The translations under genes were made by a program, and so were the position numbers. DNA of 64,000 nt from Phormidium tanganyikae FI6-MK23 (lineage in GTDB: Bacteria; Cyanobacteriota; Cyanobacteriia; Leptolyngbyales; Leptolyngbyaceae): the NCBI GenBank assembly GCA_019359175.1, contig JAHHHU010000022.1, positions 1-64,000 on the forward strand, written 5' to 3'. The notes under the pieces were generated by a model. That model was not told the DNA's origin, ran no database searches, and saw only the letters and a list, made by a program, of their open reading frames with translations. Shown piece by piece: positions 25,777-35,119 of this stretch. Position 1 is the first letter of the stretch, and the number at the start of each line of letters is the position of its first letter.

Positions 25777-26604
25777 ATGAGGTATCGCGCATTGATTGTG
25801 ACACTGCTGGCGTTCTGCCTGAGTGTTCTAACCGCTTGTAGTGAAGCTCCTGCGGCAAGTTCGGAGGGCATGACCTACGAACAAATTCGCGGCACAGGCT
25901 TAGCAAATAGCTGTCCCCAAATCGAGGAAACGTCTCGCGGCGCGATTGCGATCGAGAATGACAAATCCTACTCCATCACCGGATTGTGCCTCCAGCCCAC
26001 GACCTACTTCGTCAAGGAAGAACTTGGCAATAAGCGTCGCGAAGCTGAGTTTGTTCCCGCGAAAGTGATGACCCGTTACACATCGTCGATCGATGCGGTT
26101 TCAGGAACGCTCAGCGCAAATGCGGATGGTAGCTTGACCTTCAAAGAAGAAGACGGTCTTGACTTCCAAGCGATTACGGTTCAGCTTCCCGGCGGCGAAC
26201 GGATTCCCTTCCTGTTCACCATCAAAGGGTTGGTGGCAACGACAGCCCCCGGTTCTTCTAGCATTAACACTTCGACCGACTTTACCGGAGCTTTCCGCGT
26301 TCCGTCTTATCGAACTTCTAACTTCCTCGATCCGAAAGGTCGTGGTTTGACCACGGGCTACGACAATGCGGTTGCGCTCCCTGCTTCAGCGGACTCTGAA
26401 GAACTGAGAAAAGAAAACGTCAAGCGATTCCAGCTTGATAAAGGAACAATCTCGCTTCAAGTTGCGAAAATTGACAGCGCATCGGGTGAAATTGCAGGCA
26501 CGTTCGAGAGCGAACAGCCTTCTGAAACCGATATGGGTTCTCGTGAAGCCAGCGATGTGAAAATTCGTGGGCTGTTCTACGCACGAATTGCACCGGCGGT
26601 TTAG
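25777..26604 (+). CDS. psbO: Photosystem II manganese-stabilizing protein PsbO
   Basis: A 275-residue lumenal extrinsic PSII subunit that stabilises the Mn4CaO5 cluster. The N-terminus MRYRALIVTLLAF ending LTACSEAP is a signal with a lipobox-like Cys. Family blocks are MTYEQIRGTGLANSCPQIEE, LCLQPTTYFVKEE (the two Cys form the disulphide), GLDFQAITVQLPGGERIPFLF and KIRGLFYARI. ATG 25777 follows GAGG by 7 bases; an upstream in-frame start at 25729 would add 16 residues before the signal. Confidence 0.97.
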   Translation: MRYRALIVTLLAFCLSVLTACSEAPAASSEGMTYEQIRGTGLANSCPQIEETSRGAIAIENDKSYSITGLCLQPTTYFVKEELGNKRREAEFVPAKVMTRYTSSIDAVSGTLSANADGSLTFKEEDGLDFQAITVQLPGGERIPFLFTIKGLVATTAPGSSSINTSTDFTGAFRVPSYRTSNFLDPKGRGLTTGYDNAVALPASADSEELRKENVKRFQLDKGTISLQVAKIDSASGEIAGTFESEQPSETDMGSREASDVKIRGLFYARIAPAV

Positions 26605-26677
26605 CTTGAGTTACGACTCCGTCATTTTTTGACGATCGCACAATTTAACACGATCGCTTTTCGGAATAGTGAATCTT

Positions 26678-26702
26678 TGGGGCAATTTGCCCCATTTTTA
26701 TT
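26678..26702 (+). terminator. Terminator of psbO
   Basis: TGGGGCA (26678-26684) pairs with TGCCCCA (26688-26694), then TTTTTATT. Confidence 0.85.
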
Positions 26703-27021
26703 GGTTATTTTGACTCGTAAAATCCTATTTTCAGATTTGTTCAGAATTGATCCAAAAAGTGATTGAAATCACCGCAGCTAGACGTTCCGTGGAAATGCAG
26801 TTGTACGTTGTTGGAGTCAAGAAATAAGTTTGTTTCATCACTAAGAAGTGAACAAAAATTACGACTATTTCAATCACTGGTCCGGAAATAGAGCGATATT
26901 TTGTTCTCGTATTTCGATCGCCTTCTGGGTGTGATTTCTACCATCACAGTTCGATTCAGAAGCAGTCTAAAAATCGGGTTTGCCACCTTCTTAAGCGTTG
27001 AGCTAATTACTGAACTTCGTC
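26703..27021. other. Leader region of sigF
   Basis: About 320 bases with no gene seen. It presumably contains the sigF promoter. I could not pick out a confident -35/-10 pair or a regulator site. Confidence 0.3.
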
Positions 27022-27795
27022 ATGCCTAATCCTGTTTCTACCGATTTAAGAAGCGAAACGTTTCAACTGCTCCGTGAATATCAAAAGTCTGCATCGGCTT
27101 CCGTCCGAAATCAACTGGTTGAACTGAATATTGGGCTAGTCAGAAAAGAAGCGCATCACTGGGTAAATCAGTGTACGGAAAGCTACGACGATCTGCTTCA
27201 AGTGGGGTCGATCGGGCTGATTCGTGCGATCGAGCGATTCGATATGTCAAAGGGTCACGCTTTTAGCTCGTTTGCAATTCCCTATATTCGAGGTGAGATC
27301 CAGCACTACTTGCGGGACAAAAGCCCTTCTGTGCGGATTCCGCGCCGTTGGCAAGCGCTGCAACGTCAAGCCGTTTGGGTCATTCGGGATTTTCAGGCAC
27401 AACAACGGAGACAGCCAAGCGATGTCGAAATTGCGGCAGCCTTGGAAATCTCGATCGGAGAATGGCAAGAAATTCGGTTAGCGGTTCAAAATCGGGCGCT
27501 ACTCAGCTTAGATGCCCCGATTGGAGATGAAGACGGCACGGCATTTTTAGGCGATCTCGTTCCTGATTCCCGCTATCGCAGCTTTCAACTTGCTCAGGAA
27601 GACCAAATTCGGCTTCAGCAAGCATTGGTGCAACTAGAGCAGCGAACTCGCGAGGTTCTGGAATTTGTCTTTCTGTGTGATCTTACGCAAAAAGAAACCG
27701 CAGAACGCTTAGGAATCAGTGCTGTAACCGTGTCTCGCCAAGTTAAAAAAGGACTGCAAAAGCTGCAAACCATCATGACTTGTAGCGAAGCTTAA
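27022..27795 (+). CDS. sigF: RNA polymerase sigma factor SigF (group 3)
   Basis: A 257-residue sigma-70 family factor of the SigB/F/G type lacking region 1. Region 2 is visible as NIGLVRKEAHHWV, YDDLLQVGSIGLIRAIERFD and FSSFAIPYIRGEIQHYLRD; region 3 as QPSDVEIAAALEIS; region 4 as LTQKETAERLGISAVTVSRQV, a helix-turn-helix for -35 recognition. In Synechocystis, SigF controls type IV pilus genes, motility and secreted products. The next gene is a PilP-like lipoprotein, which suits that role. Confidence 0.9.
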   Translation: MPNPVSTDLRSETFQLLREYQKSASASVRNQLVELNIGLVRKEAHHWVNQCTESYDDLLQVGSIGLIRAIERFDMSKGHAFSSFAIPYIRGEIQHYLRDKSPSVRIPRRWQALQRQAVWVIRDFQAQQRRQPSDVEIAAALEISIGEWQEIRLAVQNRALLSLDAPIGDEDGTAFLGDLVPDSRYRSFQLAQEDQIRLQQALVQLEQRTREVLEFVFLCDLTQKETAERLGISAVTVSRQVKKGLQKLQTIMTCSEA

Positions 27796-27961
27796 TTGAA
27801 AAACTCCGAAAATTCACTCAAAAGTATTGAGCAAGTCATTAACTTGATGCGATCGGGGCACACTTGCATTAAATTGATCGTTCTCTGTTGCGGGTCATTT
27901 CAGTTTGGACTGTGAGCAGCGATCGAGGCTAAGTTCTAGAGTCGAATTTTTTGGAGTGGTC

Positions 27962-28753
27962 ATGAGCAAGCGGTTCACGAAGCAAATCACAGCACGAATT
28001 CCACGCGGAACGCTGGTTCTTTGTGCAGGCGCACTCGCGCTCTGGATGAGTGGCTGTACGACAGGCGAAGAGGCAGTTGTCACGAATGCAAGTCCTGCTC
28101 CAGGTTCATCAACGCCTGCCCAATCTTTCGCAAAACCAACCGTTCCCGGCAAAGATGCGGCAAAAGCGAAAACGGGAAACAAAGTTGCGGGTCTGCTGCA
28201 ATCCACCGATCCCGCAGAGCGAGCTAGGCAAGTTCAGCGCGGAATCAGCACCGGAAAAGATCCTTTTTCCAGCGTTCCCCCGATCGTTTCGTTCAAAGTT
28301 CCAGTGACCTCGCTGCCTGGAACGGGATCAACTAGCTCTGCTACTCCCAGTTCACAATCTGATATCAGCAACAAGCCTGTTGATACCAGCAACAAGTCTG
28401 TTGCAACACAACCTAAACCAATTCCAAAACCAGAACAAAAGTCACCGATTCGGACGCTTCCTCCTTTACCTGATCCGACGTTAGCAAAAGCCGTTCAAGT
28501 CACAGGCGTAATCGTTGTAGGTGGCGTGCCCCAAGCGATCGTTCAAGCACCGAATGAAGCGACCAGTCGCTATGTACAAGTTGGGCAGCGCATTTCAAAC
28601 GGGCAAGTTTTGGTTAAGCGGATCGAAATGAATGGCGGTTCTGATCCGATCGTGATTTTGGAACAAAACGGAGTTGAAGTCGCACGCGGGGTCGGCAGTC
28701 CTGCGGCTCCCACTTCGCCCACTGCGATGCTGACGTTGAAGCTTTTCGGCTAA
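27962..28753 (+). CDS. PilP-like lipoprotein
   Basis: A 263-residue predicted lipoprotein: basic N-terminus, hydrophobic stretch and lipobox ending WMSGC. A long disordered Ser/Pro/Lys linker follows (about residues 45-175), including KDPFSSVPP. The C-terminal domain (VQVTGVIVVGGVPQAIVQAP, YVQVGQRISNGQVLVKRI, VILEQNGVEVARG) matches the beta fold and the G-x-P-x-A pattern of PilP, which links the pilus inner-membrane complex to the secretin. The assignment rests on pattern only. ATG 27962 gives a proper signal sequence. Confidence 0.68.
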   Translation: MSKRFTKQITARIPRGTLVLCAGALALWMSGCTTGEEAVVTNASPAPGSSTPAQSFAKPTVPGKDAAKAKTGNKVAGLLQSTDPAERARQVQRGISTGKDPFSSVPPIVSFKVPVTSLPGTGSTSSATPSSQSDISNKPVDTSNKSVATQPKPIPKPEQKSPIRTLPPLPDPTLAKAVQVTGVIVVGGVPQAIVQAPNEATSRYVQVGQRISNGQVLVKRIEMNGGSDPIVILEQNGVEVARGVGSPAAPTSPTAMLTLKLFG

Positions 28754-28852
28754 GACTCGCTACGATTTGCAACATCCTCCAGTCAACTTCGGGAGACAGG
28801 CGCTAGAGTTGAAACACTAATTCTTTAGAGCGGTTTCCGAAGTTGCGTTGTT

Positions 28853-29485
28853 ATGACTGCAAATGTTTCTGAGTTTGATGAATTTTTAACTGCTTTTTTA
28901 CCGACTCCTCAAGCGTCTCAAGATACGGAGTTGCTTCAGCAAATTGGATTTATTCCTGGAGTGCGAGAAACGCTGCTAGTGCGTCAAGTTCACGCACTCG
29001 AACACGCGACTGTATGGATTTTAAGCGGATTGCCCGATCGTAGAACTGTCCCTTCCCAAACCGATTGGACAGATAATAGCGGTCTAGGCGGATTATCAAC
29101 CGAGCAAGGATTTTATCTGTACGGTCAAGCGAATACGGCTGAAGTTAAACGCGCAGTGAACCAAGCCTTAGAGCGAATTACACACGGGGAATGGAATCTA
29201 GCAGTTCATCCCCGTTGTGGTACGAATCTCTCAGTGGGAATGCTGCTGACGGCATCGATCGCATTTGGAATTCATCTGCTGCTTCCCCGAAACCCGATCG
29301 AGCAACTCCTTGGTTTAGGCGTGGCAGCAACAACCGCCTCCCAACTTGCACCAGAATTAGGGCGATTTGCCCAACAGTACATCACGACTTCGATCCCGTT
29401 TAATCTGAAAGTCTGCGAAGTGTCGAGCGTTCAAGATTCTTGGGGTCGCCCTGCTCATTTTATCCAAACTGAGTGGATCGATTAG
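28853..29485 (+). CDS. Conserved cyanobacterial protein (DUF6391-like)
   Basis: A 210-residue protein with blocks FIPGVRETLLVRQVHALEHATVW, GLGGLSTEQGFYLYGQ, VHPRCGTNLSVGMLL and one or two membrane helices (about residues 126-165). The HALEHATV motif recalls a metalloprotein, but this is not established. I believe the family is DUF6391, found in cyanobacteria; its function is unknown. Its end overlaps the convergent prenyltransferase gene by 4 bases. Confidence 0.7.
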   Translation: MTANVSEFDEFLTAFLPTPQASQDTELLQQIGFIPGVRETLLVRQVHALEHATVWILSGLPDRRTVPSQTDWTDNSGLGGLSTEQGFYLYGQANTAEVKRAVNQALERITHGEWNLAVHPRCGTNLSVGMLLTASIAFGIHLLLPRNPIEQLLGLGVAATTASQLAPELGRFAQQYITTSIPFNLKVCEVSSVQDSWGRPAHFIQTEWID

Positions 29486-30381
29486 CTACCCGCAATCATT
29501 CCAGCTAACAAAAGAAAGCCGATCCAAACGTTCTGTTTAAAGCTTAGTGCATAAAACGGGTGCGGAATCGCGGGTTGAATGAGTTTGTAAGATTGCCACG
29601 CCCACGCGATCGCACTAAGACCCAATGCGCCCCAATACCAATGATTTAACTGCATTACCATTCCGAGTTTCGCCAAAATCGCCACAGTTCCGACGTAGAA
29701 AGCTGCGATCGCATAAGGCGCATATCGCCCAAAAAACAGCGCACTCGATTTCACGCCAATTCGTTTATCATCTTCGCGATCAGACATCGCATACACCGTG
29801 TCAAAACCTAACGTCCAAAGCACTGTCGCGCCCCAGAGTAACCACATCGGCTGAGGCAGACAAGCCAGATTCGAGGTCGTGCTGCAACTGACCGCACTCC
29901 AGCTAATCAACACGGCAAATCCCCAAGCGATCGACAACACCAACTGCGGCACTGGAAAAACTCGTTTCGCGGCTGGGTACAGCAGAATTACCGGAACAGC
30001 AGCGACACAAAGCCAAAATGTAAGCGGGTTGAGAAATACAGCCAAGCCTGCCGCACAGAAGAGCGAAATCAAACCGACCCCGATTCCCACCTTTACTGAG
30101 AGCGCTCGTGATGCCAAAGGACGATCGCGCGTGCGTTCGACGTGCGGATCAATATTGCGATCCCAGAGATCATTTGCCACACAACCTGCCGCACTGGTCG
30201 CCAAAGTGCCTAAAATAATGATGATCACCAACAACCAAGGCGGCGTTCCGCGCGCGGCAAGGAACACAGCCCACAGTGCCGGAATCATTAAAATGAGTCG
30301 TCCTTCGGGTTTGTGCCAGCGCAGCAGTCGCGCGATGATGAGCCATGTCGGTTCTGAAGAGGGTTTCGGCTGTGTCCACAT
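29482..30381 (-). CDS. ubiA: UbiA-type polyprenyltransferase (4-hydroxybenzoate; plastoquinone route)
   Basis: A 299-residue integral membrane prenyltransferase with about eight helices. Both Asp-rich motifs are present: NDLWDRNIDPHVERTRDRPL and DTVYAMSDREDDKRIGVKSSA. These bind Mg and the prenyl diphosphate. The length and LLRWHKPEGRLILMIPALWA match cyanobacterial 4-hydroxybenzoate prenyltransferase, which acts in plastoquinone synthesis. A tocopherol-type prenyltransferase is less likely. Confidence 0.9.
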   Translation of the reverse strand: MWTQPKPSSEPTWLIIARLLRWHKPEGRLILMIPALWAVFLAARGTPPWLLVIIIILGTLATSAAGCVANDLWDRNIDPHVERTRDRPLASRALSVKVGIGVGLISLFCAAGLAVFLNPLTFWLCVAAVPVILLYPAAKRVFPVPQLVLSIAWGFAVLISWSAVSCSTTSNLACLPQPMWLLWGATVLWTLGFDTVYAMSDREDDKRIGVKSSALFFGRYAPYAIAAFYVGTVAILAKLGMVMQLNHWYWGALGLSAIAWAWQSYKLIQPAIPHPFYALSFKQNVWIGFLLLAGMIAGS

Positions 30382-30561
30382 AGAGAAAATTCGATCGCAA
30401 GTCTATAAAAAGAACTTAGCGTGCTTCTTGCCCAAAAATCCGCCGAATTGCTCAAGAATTGCGGTAGGAACTTAATTTAGAAACAATCTTGTTCGATCCG
30501 CGCTTTTAATATCAGGTATTCCCATTTCCGCTCACATTAGGTCGCAGTACGTCTAATCCTT

Positions 30562-32208
30562 ATGGTTAACTCCATCTCGAAACCCCCTCAAGAGAGTCCG
30601 GTGATGCTTCCAACGGTTCCGTCAGATCGCGATCGTATTCTCGCCGCGATCGATGTCGGAACCAACTCGATTCACATGGTGATTGCTCGCATTCAGCCTC
30701 ATATTCCTGCTTTTACGATCGTAGGACGGGAGAAGGCAACGGTGCGACTCGGAGATTTTTGTAAAAAAACAGGTGAATTGTCAGCGGAGGCGATGGATCG
30801 CGCGATGGTGGCGCTTAAACGCTGTCAAGATGTCGCGAAAAGTGTCAATGCCGAACAGGTAATCGCGGTTGCGACGAGTGCAGTTCGAGAAGCCCCGAAC
30901 GGACAGGAATTTTTGCAACGCATTGAAGATGAACTTGGGCTGTGGGTGAATCTGATCTCCGGAGCTGAAGAAGCGCGGCGGATTTATCTCGGTGTGCTGT
31001 CGGGGATGAATTTCAACAATCAGCCTCATGTAATTGTTGACATCGGTGGCGGTTCTACCGAGCTGATTTTGGGCGATGGGCACGAACCGCGAACGTTGAG
31101 CAGCACGAAAGTGGGAGCCGTTCGCCTCACGGCTGAACAGATTAGTACTAACCCAGTTAGCATGGCTGAATTCGCTGGGCTTCAGGCGTATATTCGTGGG
31201 ATGTTAGAGCGATCGATTGACGAGTTGCAGGCGCATCTCAGACCCGGAGAACGTCCGCGCCTTGTGGGAACATCGGGCACGATCGAGACGCTCGTAGCGC
31301 TGAACGCTCGCGAAAAGTTTGGCGCAGTTCCGGTTCCGCTTAACGGTTGTGAATTGTCGCTTAAAGATTTACGAGACTGGGTAAATCGCTTGCGGAAAAT
31401 GACTTTAGCGGAGCGGTTAGCGGTTCCAGGATTATCTGAGCGGCGGGCGGAAATTATTCTGCCTGGGGCGCTAATCTTGCAGGAAGTAATGACGCAACTG
31501 GGCGCGGAGTCGATCGTTATTTGTGAACGATCGCTGCGAGAAGGAGTGATTGTTGATTGGATGGTGACTCACGGGCTGATCGAGGATCGACTGCGGTATC
31601 AAGGTTCTGTCCGCGAACGCAGCGTAATCAAAACGGCGCAAAAATATCAAGTCAACCTAGAACATAGTCAGCGAGTCGCAGAATTTTCTCTGAATCTATT
31701 TGATCAAACTCAGGGAAAATTGCATTCTTGGGGTGCTGAAGAGCGGATATTGTTGTGGGCAGCCGCGATTTTGCACAACTGCGGGCATCATATCGGGCAT
31801 TCCTCGCACCACAAGCATTCCTACTATTTGATTCGACACGCTGAATTGCTCGGCTTCACGGAGATGGAGATTGAAGCAATCTCGAATCTCGCCCGCTACC
31901 ACCGCAAGAACAGCCCGAAAAAACGCCACGAGACTTACCGGAATCTTACAAGCAAACGGCATCGTCGAGTTGTGGAGCAATTGCATCCACTATTGCGATT
32001 GGCGGTAGCGCTCGATCGTCGTCAAATTGGCGCAATTCAATCGATCGAATGTCGATTTGCTCCAGAAAAGAGAGAAGTAGACTTGTTAATCAGACCTACT
32101 CATCTCAATGATTCCTGTGAGTTGGAGCTTTGGAGCCTAGAGTTTAAGAAGGAGAGCTTTGAAGCTGAATACGGAATGAAGCTTATTCCTGTTCTGGAAT
32201 TCAAATGA
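30562..32208 (+). CDS. ppx: Exopolyphosphatase / guanosine pentaphosphatase (Ppx/GppA)
   Basis: A 548-residue Ppx/GppA protein hydrolysing inorganic polyphosphate, or pppGpp. The ASKHA ATPase-like half has IAAIDVGTNSIHMVIARI, VIAVATSAVREAPNG, VIVDIGGGSTELI and LVGTSGTIETL. The C-terminal half is an HD-type helical domain (AAAILHNCGHHIGH, HSYYLIRH). Divergent from ubiA, separated by about 180 bases. Confidence 0.93.
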   Translation: MVNSISKPPQESPVMLPTVPSDRDRILAAIDVGTNSIHMVIARIQPHIPAFTIVGREKATVRLGDFCKKTGELSAEAMDRAMVALKRCQDVAKSVNAEQVIAVATSAVREAPNGQEFLQRIEDELGLWVNLISGAEEARRIYLGVLSGMNFNNQPHVIVDIGGGSTELILGDGHEPRTLSSTKVGAVRLTAEQISTNPVSMAEFAGLQAYIRGMLERSIDELQAHLRPGERPRLVGTSGTIETLVALNAREKFGAVPVPLNGCELSLKDLRDWVNRLRKMTLAERLAVPGLSERRAEIILPGALILQEVMTQLGAESIVICERSLREGVIVDWMVTHGLIEDRLRYQGSVRERSVIKTAQKYQVNLEHSQRVAEFSLNLFDQTQGKLHSWGAEERILLWAAAILHNCGHHIGHSSHHKHSYYLIRHAELLGFTEMEIEAISNLARYHRKNSPKKRHETYRNLTSKRHRRVVEQLHPLLRLAVALDRRQIGAIQSIECRFAPEKREVDLLIRPTHLNDSCELELWSLEFKKESFEAEYGMKLIPVLEFK

Positions 32209-32216
32209 GAAGCGAA

Positions 32217-32248
32217 AGAGAGCCGATCTCTGAAATGATCGGCTCTCT
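32217..32248. terminator. Bidirectional hairpin between ppx and the sugar cluster
   Basis: A perfect 12-bp stem (32217-32228 with 32237-32248) with an 8-base loop, 9 bases after the ppx stop and just beyond the last gene of the minus-strand cluster. Confidence 0.75.
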
Positions 32249-32253
32249 TCGTC

Positions 32254-32907
32254 CTAAAACACTAATTTGCGACTATAAAAAGCCTCTGCAAATTTGCTTG
32301 GTGAGTTCGATTCAATTCCTCGCAACCGCAAGATTGCCTGGAAAGTATCTTCAGTAAACCATTGCCGCTTTTTCTGTGATTCAAACACCTCTATCAGTGT
32401 TTGAATCTTGCGCTGACAGACTGCTTCGCTGAGCGGCACATAAAAGTTTGGGTTTCCGATATCGCCATCGTATTTCGGGATTTCGTACTCTAAAACAAGA
32501 TGGTTTCGATAGCTATTCCAGGTCAAATCAGAAATGACCCGATGATCTTGGTGAGCATCGTTTTTGTAGTGCGTCAGAATCAGATCCGGTGAAAATGCTT
32601 GGCTGAGTTCATTGAAGTACTCTTTGATTTCGGTTCCCACAAACGGAAAGAAGCTGTTGCGAAAGTTCTTAACAACAATGTTTTCCACTTTCGCACCTTC
32701 TAGAAATCGATTGGCGCTGTCGAATGCTTCCTTCGATCGAAGTTCACTAGAGCTAAACACAACCCAGTAAAACACAGCATTTGAATACTCTTCGATCAGT
32801 CGTAGAATCGTTCCACCACATCCGATCTCAATGTCATCACAATGAGCACCAAGGCACAGAATCCGGTATTCTGCATCTTTTCCTTGATCGAACATCAACT
32901 TCAGCAT
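32254..32907 (-). CDS. PIG-L family deacetylase (LmbE-like)
   Basis: A 217-residue zinc-dependent deacetylase-like protein. The metal motif appears as LGAHCDDIEIGCGGTI (A-H-x-D-D, with Cys in place of the usual Pro) and LTHYKNDAHQDHR. Family members remove N-acetyl groups from GlcNAc-type sugars. It is last in a seven-gene minus-strand cluster for an unusual sugar, suggesting it deacetylates a nucleotide sugar or glycan intermediate. ATG 32907 follows AAGGTG closely; GTG 32919 is an alternative. Confidence 0.85.
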   Translation of the reverse strand: MLKLMFDQGKDAEYRILCLGAHCDDIEIGCGGTILRLIEEYSNAVFYWVVFSSSELRSKEAFDSANRFLEGAKVENIVVKNFRNSFFPFVGTEIKEYFNELSQAFSPDLILTHYKNDAHQDHRVISDLTWNSYRNHLVLEYEIPKYDGDIGNPNFYVPLSEAVCQRKIQTLIEVFESQKKRQWFTEDTFQAILRLRGIESNSPSKFAEAFYSRKLVF

Positions 32908-32929
32908 TTTCACCTTCACGGGTTAGTCA

Positions 32930-33718
32930 CTACACAGCTTTGCGGGTTTTCCAGACTTCCCAAGGAGGAGTGCCTTGGGAGTACAAGTCATCCAGGTTTT
33001 GCTTGTCTCTAAACGTATCCATGCAAGTCCAGAAACCGTCATAGTTATAGGCAAGTAGTTCTTCTTTCTCGATCAAGCGTTGGAACGGTTCAAGCACCAA
33101 TTCTTCACCAGACTGCATATGTCTGAAAATCTCAGTTTTGAGCGCAAAGAAACCGCCATTGATACGGAGGTCAGCATTGTTAACGTGCTCAATGCTCTTG
33201 ACCAAGCCGTCTTCTTGCGAAGTGACAACGTGAAATGTCTGCGTGGGCTTCACAGATAAGAAGCTTGCAATTTTGTCGTGGCGCATGAAGTGATTAATGA
33301 AGTCATCGAGCGGCAAGTTGCTCAGACCATCGCTGTAGTTTGCTAGGAACATTTCCTCGCCTTCTAGGTACTTCTCAACAGCTTTCAAGCGCTGTCCAAT
33401 GTTAGAGTACAGCCCGGTGTCAACGAAGGTAATTCTCCAATCGTGGATGTCACTGCCGATCATTTGAACTTGCTTTCCACCTGCGGACAGTACAAAGTCA
33501 TTCGAGAGACATTCGTTGTAGTTCAAAAAGTACTCTTTGATGTAGTCCGCTTTGTAACCCAGACACAAAATAAAGTCTTTGTGCCCGTAGTGAGCGTAGT
33601 ACTTCATCAAGTGCCACAGAATCGGACGATACCCGATGTTGACCATTGGTTTTGGAATCTTTTCCGAATAGTCTCTTAATCGAGTGCCTAGACCGCCACA
33701 AAACAAAACAACTTTCAT
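32930..33718 (-). CDS. rfbF: Sugar nucleotidyltransferase, RfbF-like (glucose-1-phosphate cytidylyltransferase)
   Basis: A 262-residue nucleotidyltransferase. The N-terminus VVLFCGGLGTRLRDYSEKIPKPM is the nucleotide-binding loop with the catalytic Lys; GHKDFILCLGYKADYIKEYF, VDTGLYSNIGQRL, MFLANYSDGLSNLPL and GFWTCMDTFRDKQNLDDL follow RfbF. This enzyme makes CDP-glucose, the precursor of CDP-linked deoxy and branched sugars. ATG 33718 follows GAGAGGGA by about 9 bases. A classical CDP-glucose 4,6-dehydratase (RfbG) is not obvious in the cluster. Confidence 0.87.
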   Translation of the reverse strand: MKVVLFCGGLGTRLRDYSEKIPKPMVNIGYRPILWHLMKYYAHYGHKDFILCLGYKADYIKEYFLNYNECLSNDFVLSAGGKQVQMIGSDIHDWRITFVDTGLYSNIGQRLKAVEKYLEGEEMFLANYSDGLSNLPLDDFINHFMRHDKIASFLSVKPTQTFHVVTSQEDGLVKSIEHVNNADLRINGGFFALKTEIFRHMQSGEELVLEPFQRLIEKEELLAYNYDGFWTCMDTFRDKQNLDDLYSQGTPPWEVWKTRKAV

Positions 33719-33794
33719 GCAGATTATCCCTCTCAATGGATTGCTCTTAGAATTCCCTCAGTTTCCTGAGTAACATTCGCTTTCTATCTTGGCT

Positions 33795-35114
33795 TCACAA
33801 ATCGATCGCCTCTTTCAACAAATCAGTTTCAATCAACGCATCTGAAACCCGCTTAATTGCATCAAACTCAAAGCCCGAGCGCTCTGCAATGTCGAGCAAT
33901 GAATGCTGTCCATCCGACAGGTTCAATGTCCATAACAGTGCAAGCTCATTCAATCCGGTTCCAGAAGAGCCTCCCACCGATCGATAAAGTCCTCGTCGCC
34001 CCAATTGAGGCTCGCACTTCGGATTCTGGTTGATATAAATCTTGTTGTGTTCCAACACTGACAGCACATTCAAGCATTTCAAAAATGAATCCGTGAGATA
34101 TTCAGGTCGAATGAAATCGAGATTATCAGCCGAGGTGTGATATTCAGGAAACTTGCTATTTGGTGATCGCATAAAGCACCCAACAGGTAAGTCAAACCCT
34201 GGCGAACAAAACTGCCGCTCATCATAGCCATATGGAAAGAAATCAATGATGTTATGGTCCTGTTCAGACTGTTTCAGAACGTGGGCAACCGCATGATCGA
34301 TCTCTGCATCTCCTTGCCGACTCTTCTTGTAGGTTGACTGACCTGAATCGCCTAAGCAACTCAACACTAACCCATGTTTGATTCGATGAACTTGGTCTTC
34401 ATTTTGACTGAGCCAAGTAATTGATCCGATCGTCGCTGGAATAAAGATGAAGCGGTAAGAATAGCGGTGTGCAATCTCGCTCAAGGACTTGGCAAGGTGA
34501 ACTGCGATCGCAATTCCCGATAAATTGTCATTTGCCAAGGATGGATGGCAGGCATGACAAGAAATCAGCACTTCATCTTCAACTTCTCCAGGTAAGTAAT
34601 ACTCACCGTAAGTTAAATTTCCAGCTTCTAGTGTCGAATCAATGCAAACCTCATACTGATTCTCTGGTAGTTCAAGCAACTGCTTGTGAGTGAGGCAGAA
34701 TCCCCAAGTATCTTTGTAGTAAGACGTGCGATAGGGAATCCAATCGGGACGATCTGGCAAGCTGAACAGATGCGGCTTGAGTTCTTCCAGAGACATCGTT
34801 TGATGCACCGGAATGCTGTAGTTTACAACGTGCAAATTGCATTGCTGGAAATCAATCACGCGATCTCCTTGTGAATTTTTCACATAGGCATCCCGAATGT
34901 TCCATTCTCGCGGCACTGTCCAATCAAATACCTGCGTTCCGGTTGGAACTTCAAATCGTTTCAATGGAATAAAGCGTTCGATCTGGCGCAGTGTTTCCCG
35001 AAATCCATCGCCCGTAATGCTGCGGCAAATCGGATACAATTCGGCAGCAAAACGATGGAGATCTTTACCGATCGCTTGGGGGTCGAGAACTGTTTTGAGA
35101 TCAGTGATGTTCAT
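33795..35114 (-). CDS. DUF4910-like aminopeptidase-fold protein with C-terminal winged helix
   Basis: A 439-residue protein. The N-terminus AAELYPICRSITGDGFRETL and later SCHACHPSLANDNLSGIAIA (His and Asp-Asn metal-site pattern), GYDERQFCSPGFDLPVG and YHTSADNLDFI are the features of DUF4910, a zinc-aminopeptidase-like fold often found in polysaccharide clusters. The last 70 residues look like a winged helix (LLDIAERSGFEFDAIKRVSDAL). The biochemical role is not known to me; amide or ester cleavage on a sugar intermediate is a guess. It ends close upstream of rfbF. Confidence 0.75.
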   Translation of the reverse strand: MNITDLKTVLDPQAIGKDLHRFAAELYPICRSITGDGFRETLRQIERFIPLKRFEVPTGTQVFDWTVPREWNIRDAYVKNSQGDRVIDFQQCNLHVVNYSIPVHQTMSLEELKPHLFSLPDRPDWIPYRTSYYKDTWGFCLTHKQLLELPENQYEVCIDSTLEAGNLTYGEYYLPGEVEDEVLISCHACHPSLANDNLSGIAIAVHLAKSLSEIAHRYSYRFIFIPATIGSITWLSQNEDQVHRIKHGLVLSCLGDSGQSTYKKSRQGDAEIDHAVAHVLKQSEQDHNIIDFFPYGYDERQFCSPGFDLPVGCFMRSPNSKFPEYHTSADNLDFIRPEYLTDSFLKCLNVLSVLEHNKIYINQNPKCEPQLGRRGLYRSVGGSSGTGLNELALLWTLNLSDGQHSLLDIAERSGFEFDAIKRVSDALIETDLLKEAIDL

Positions 35115-35119
35115 TGTCT

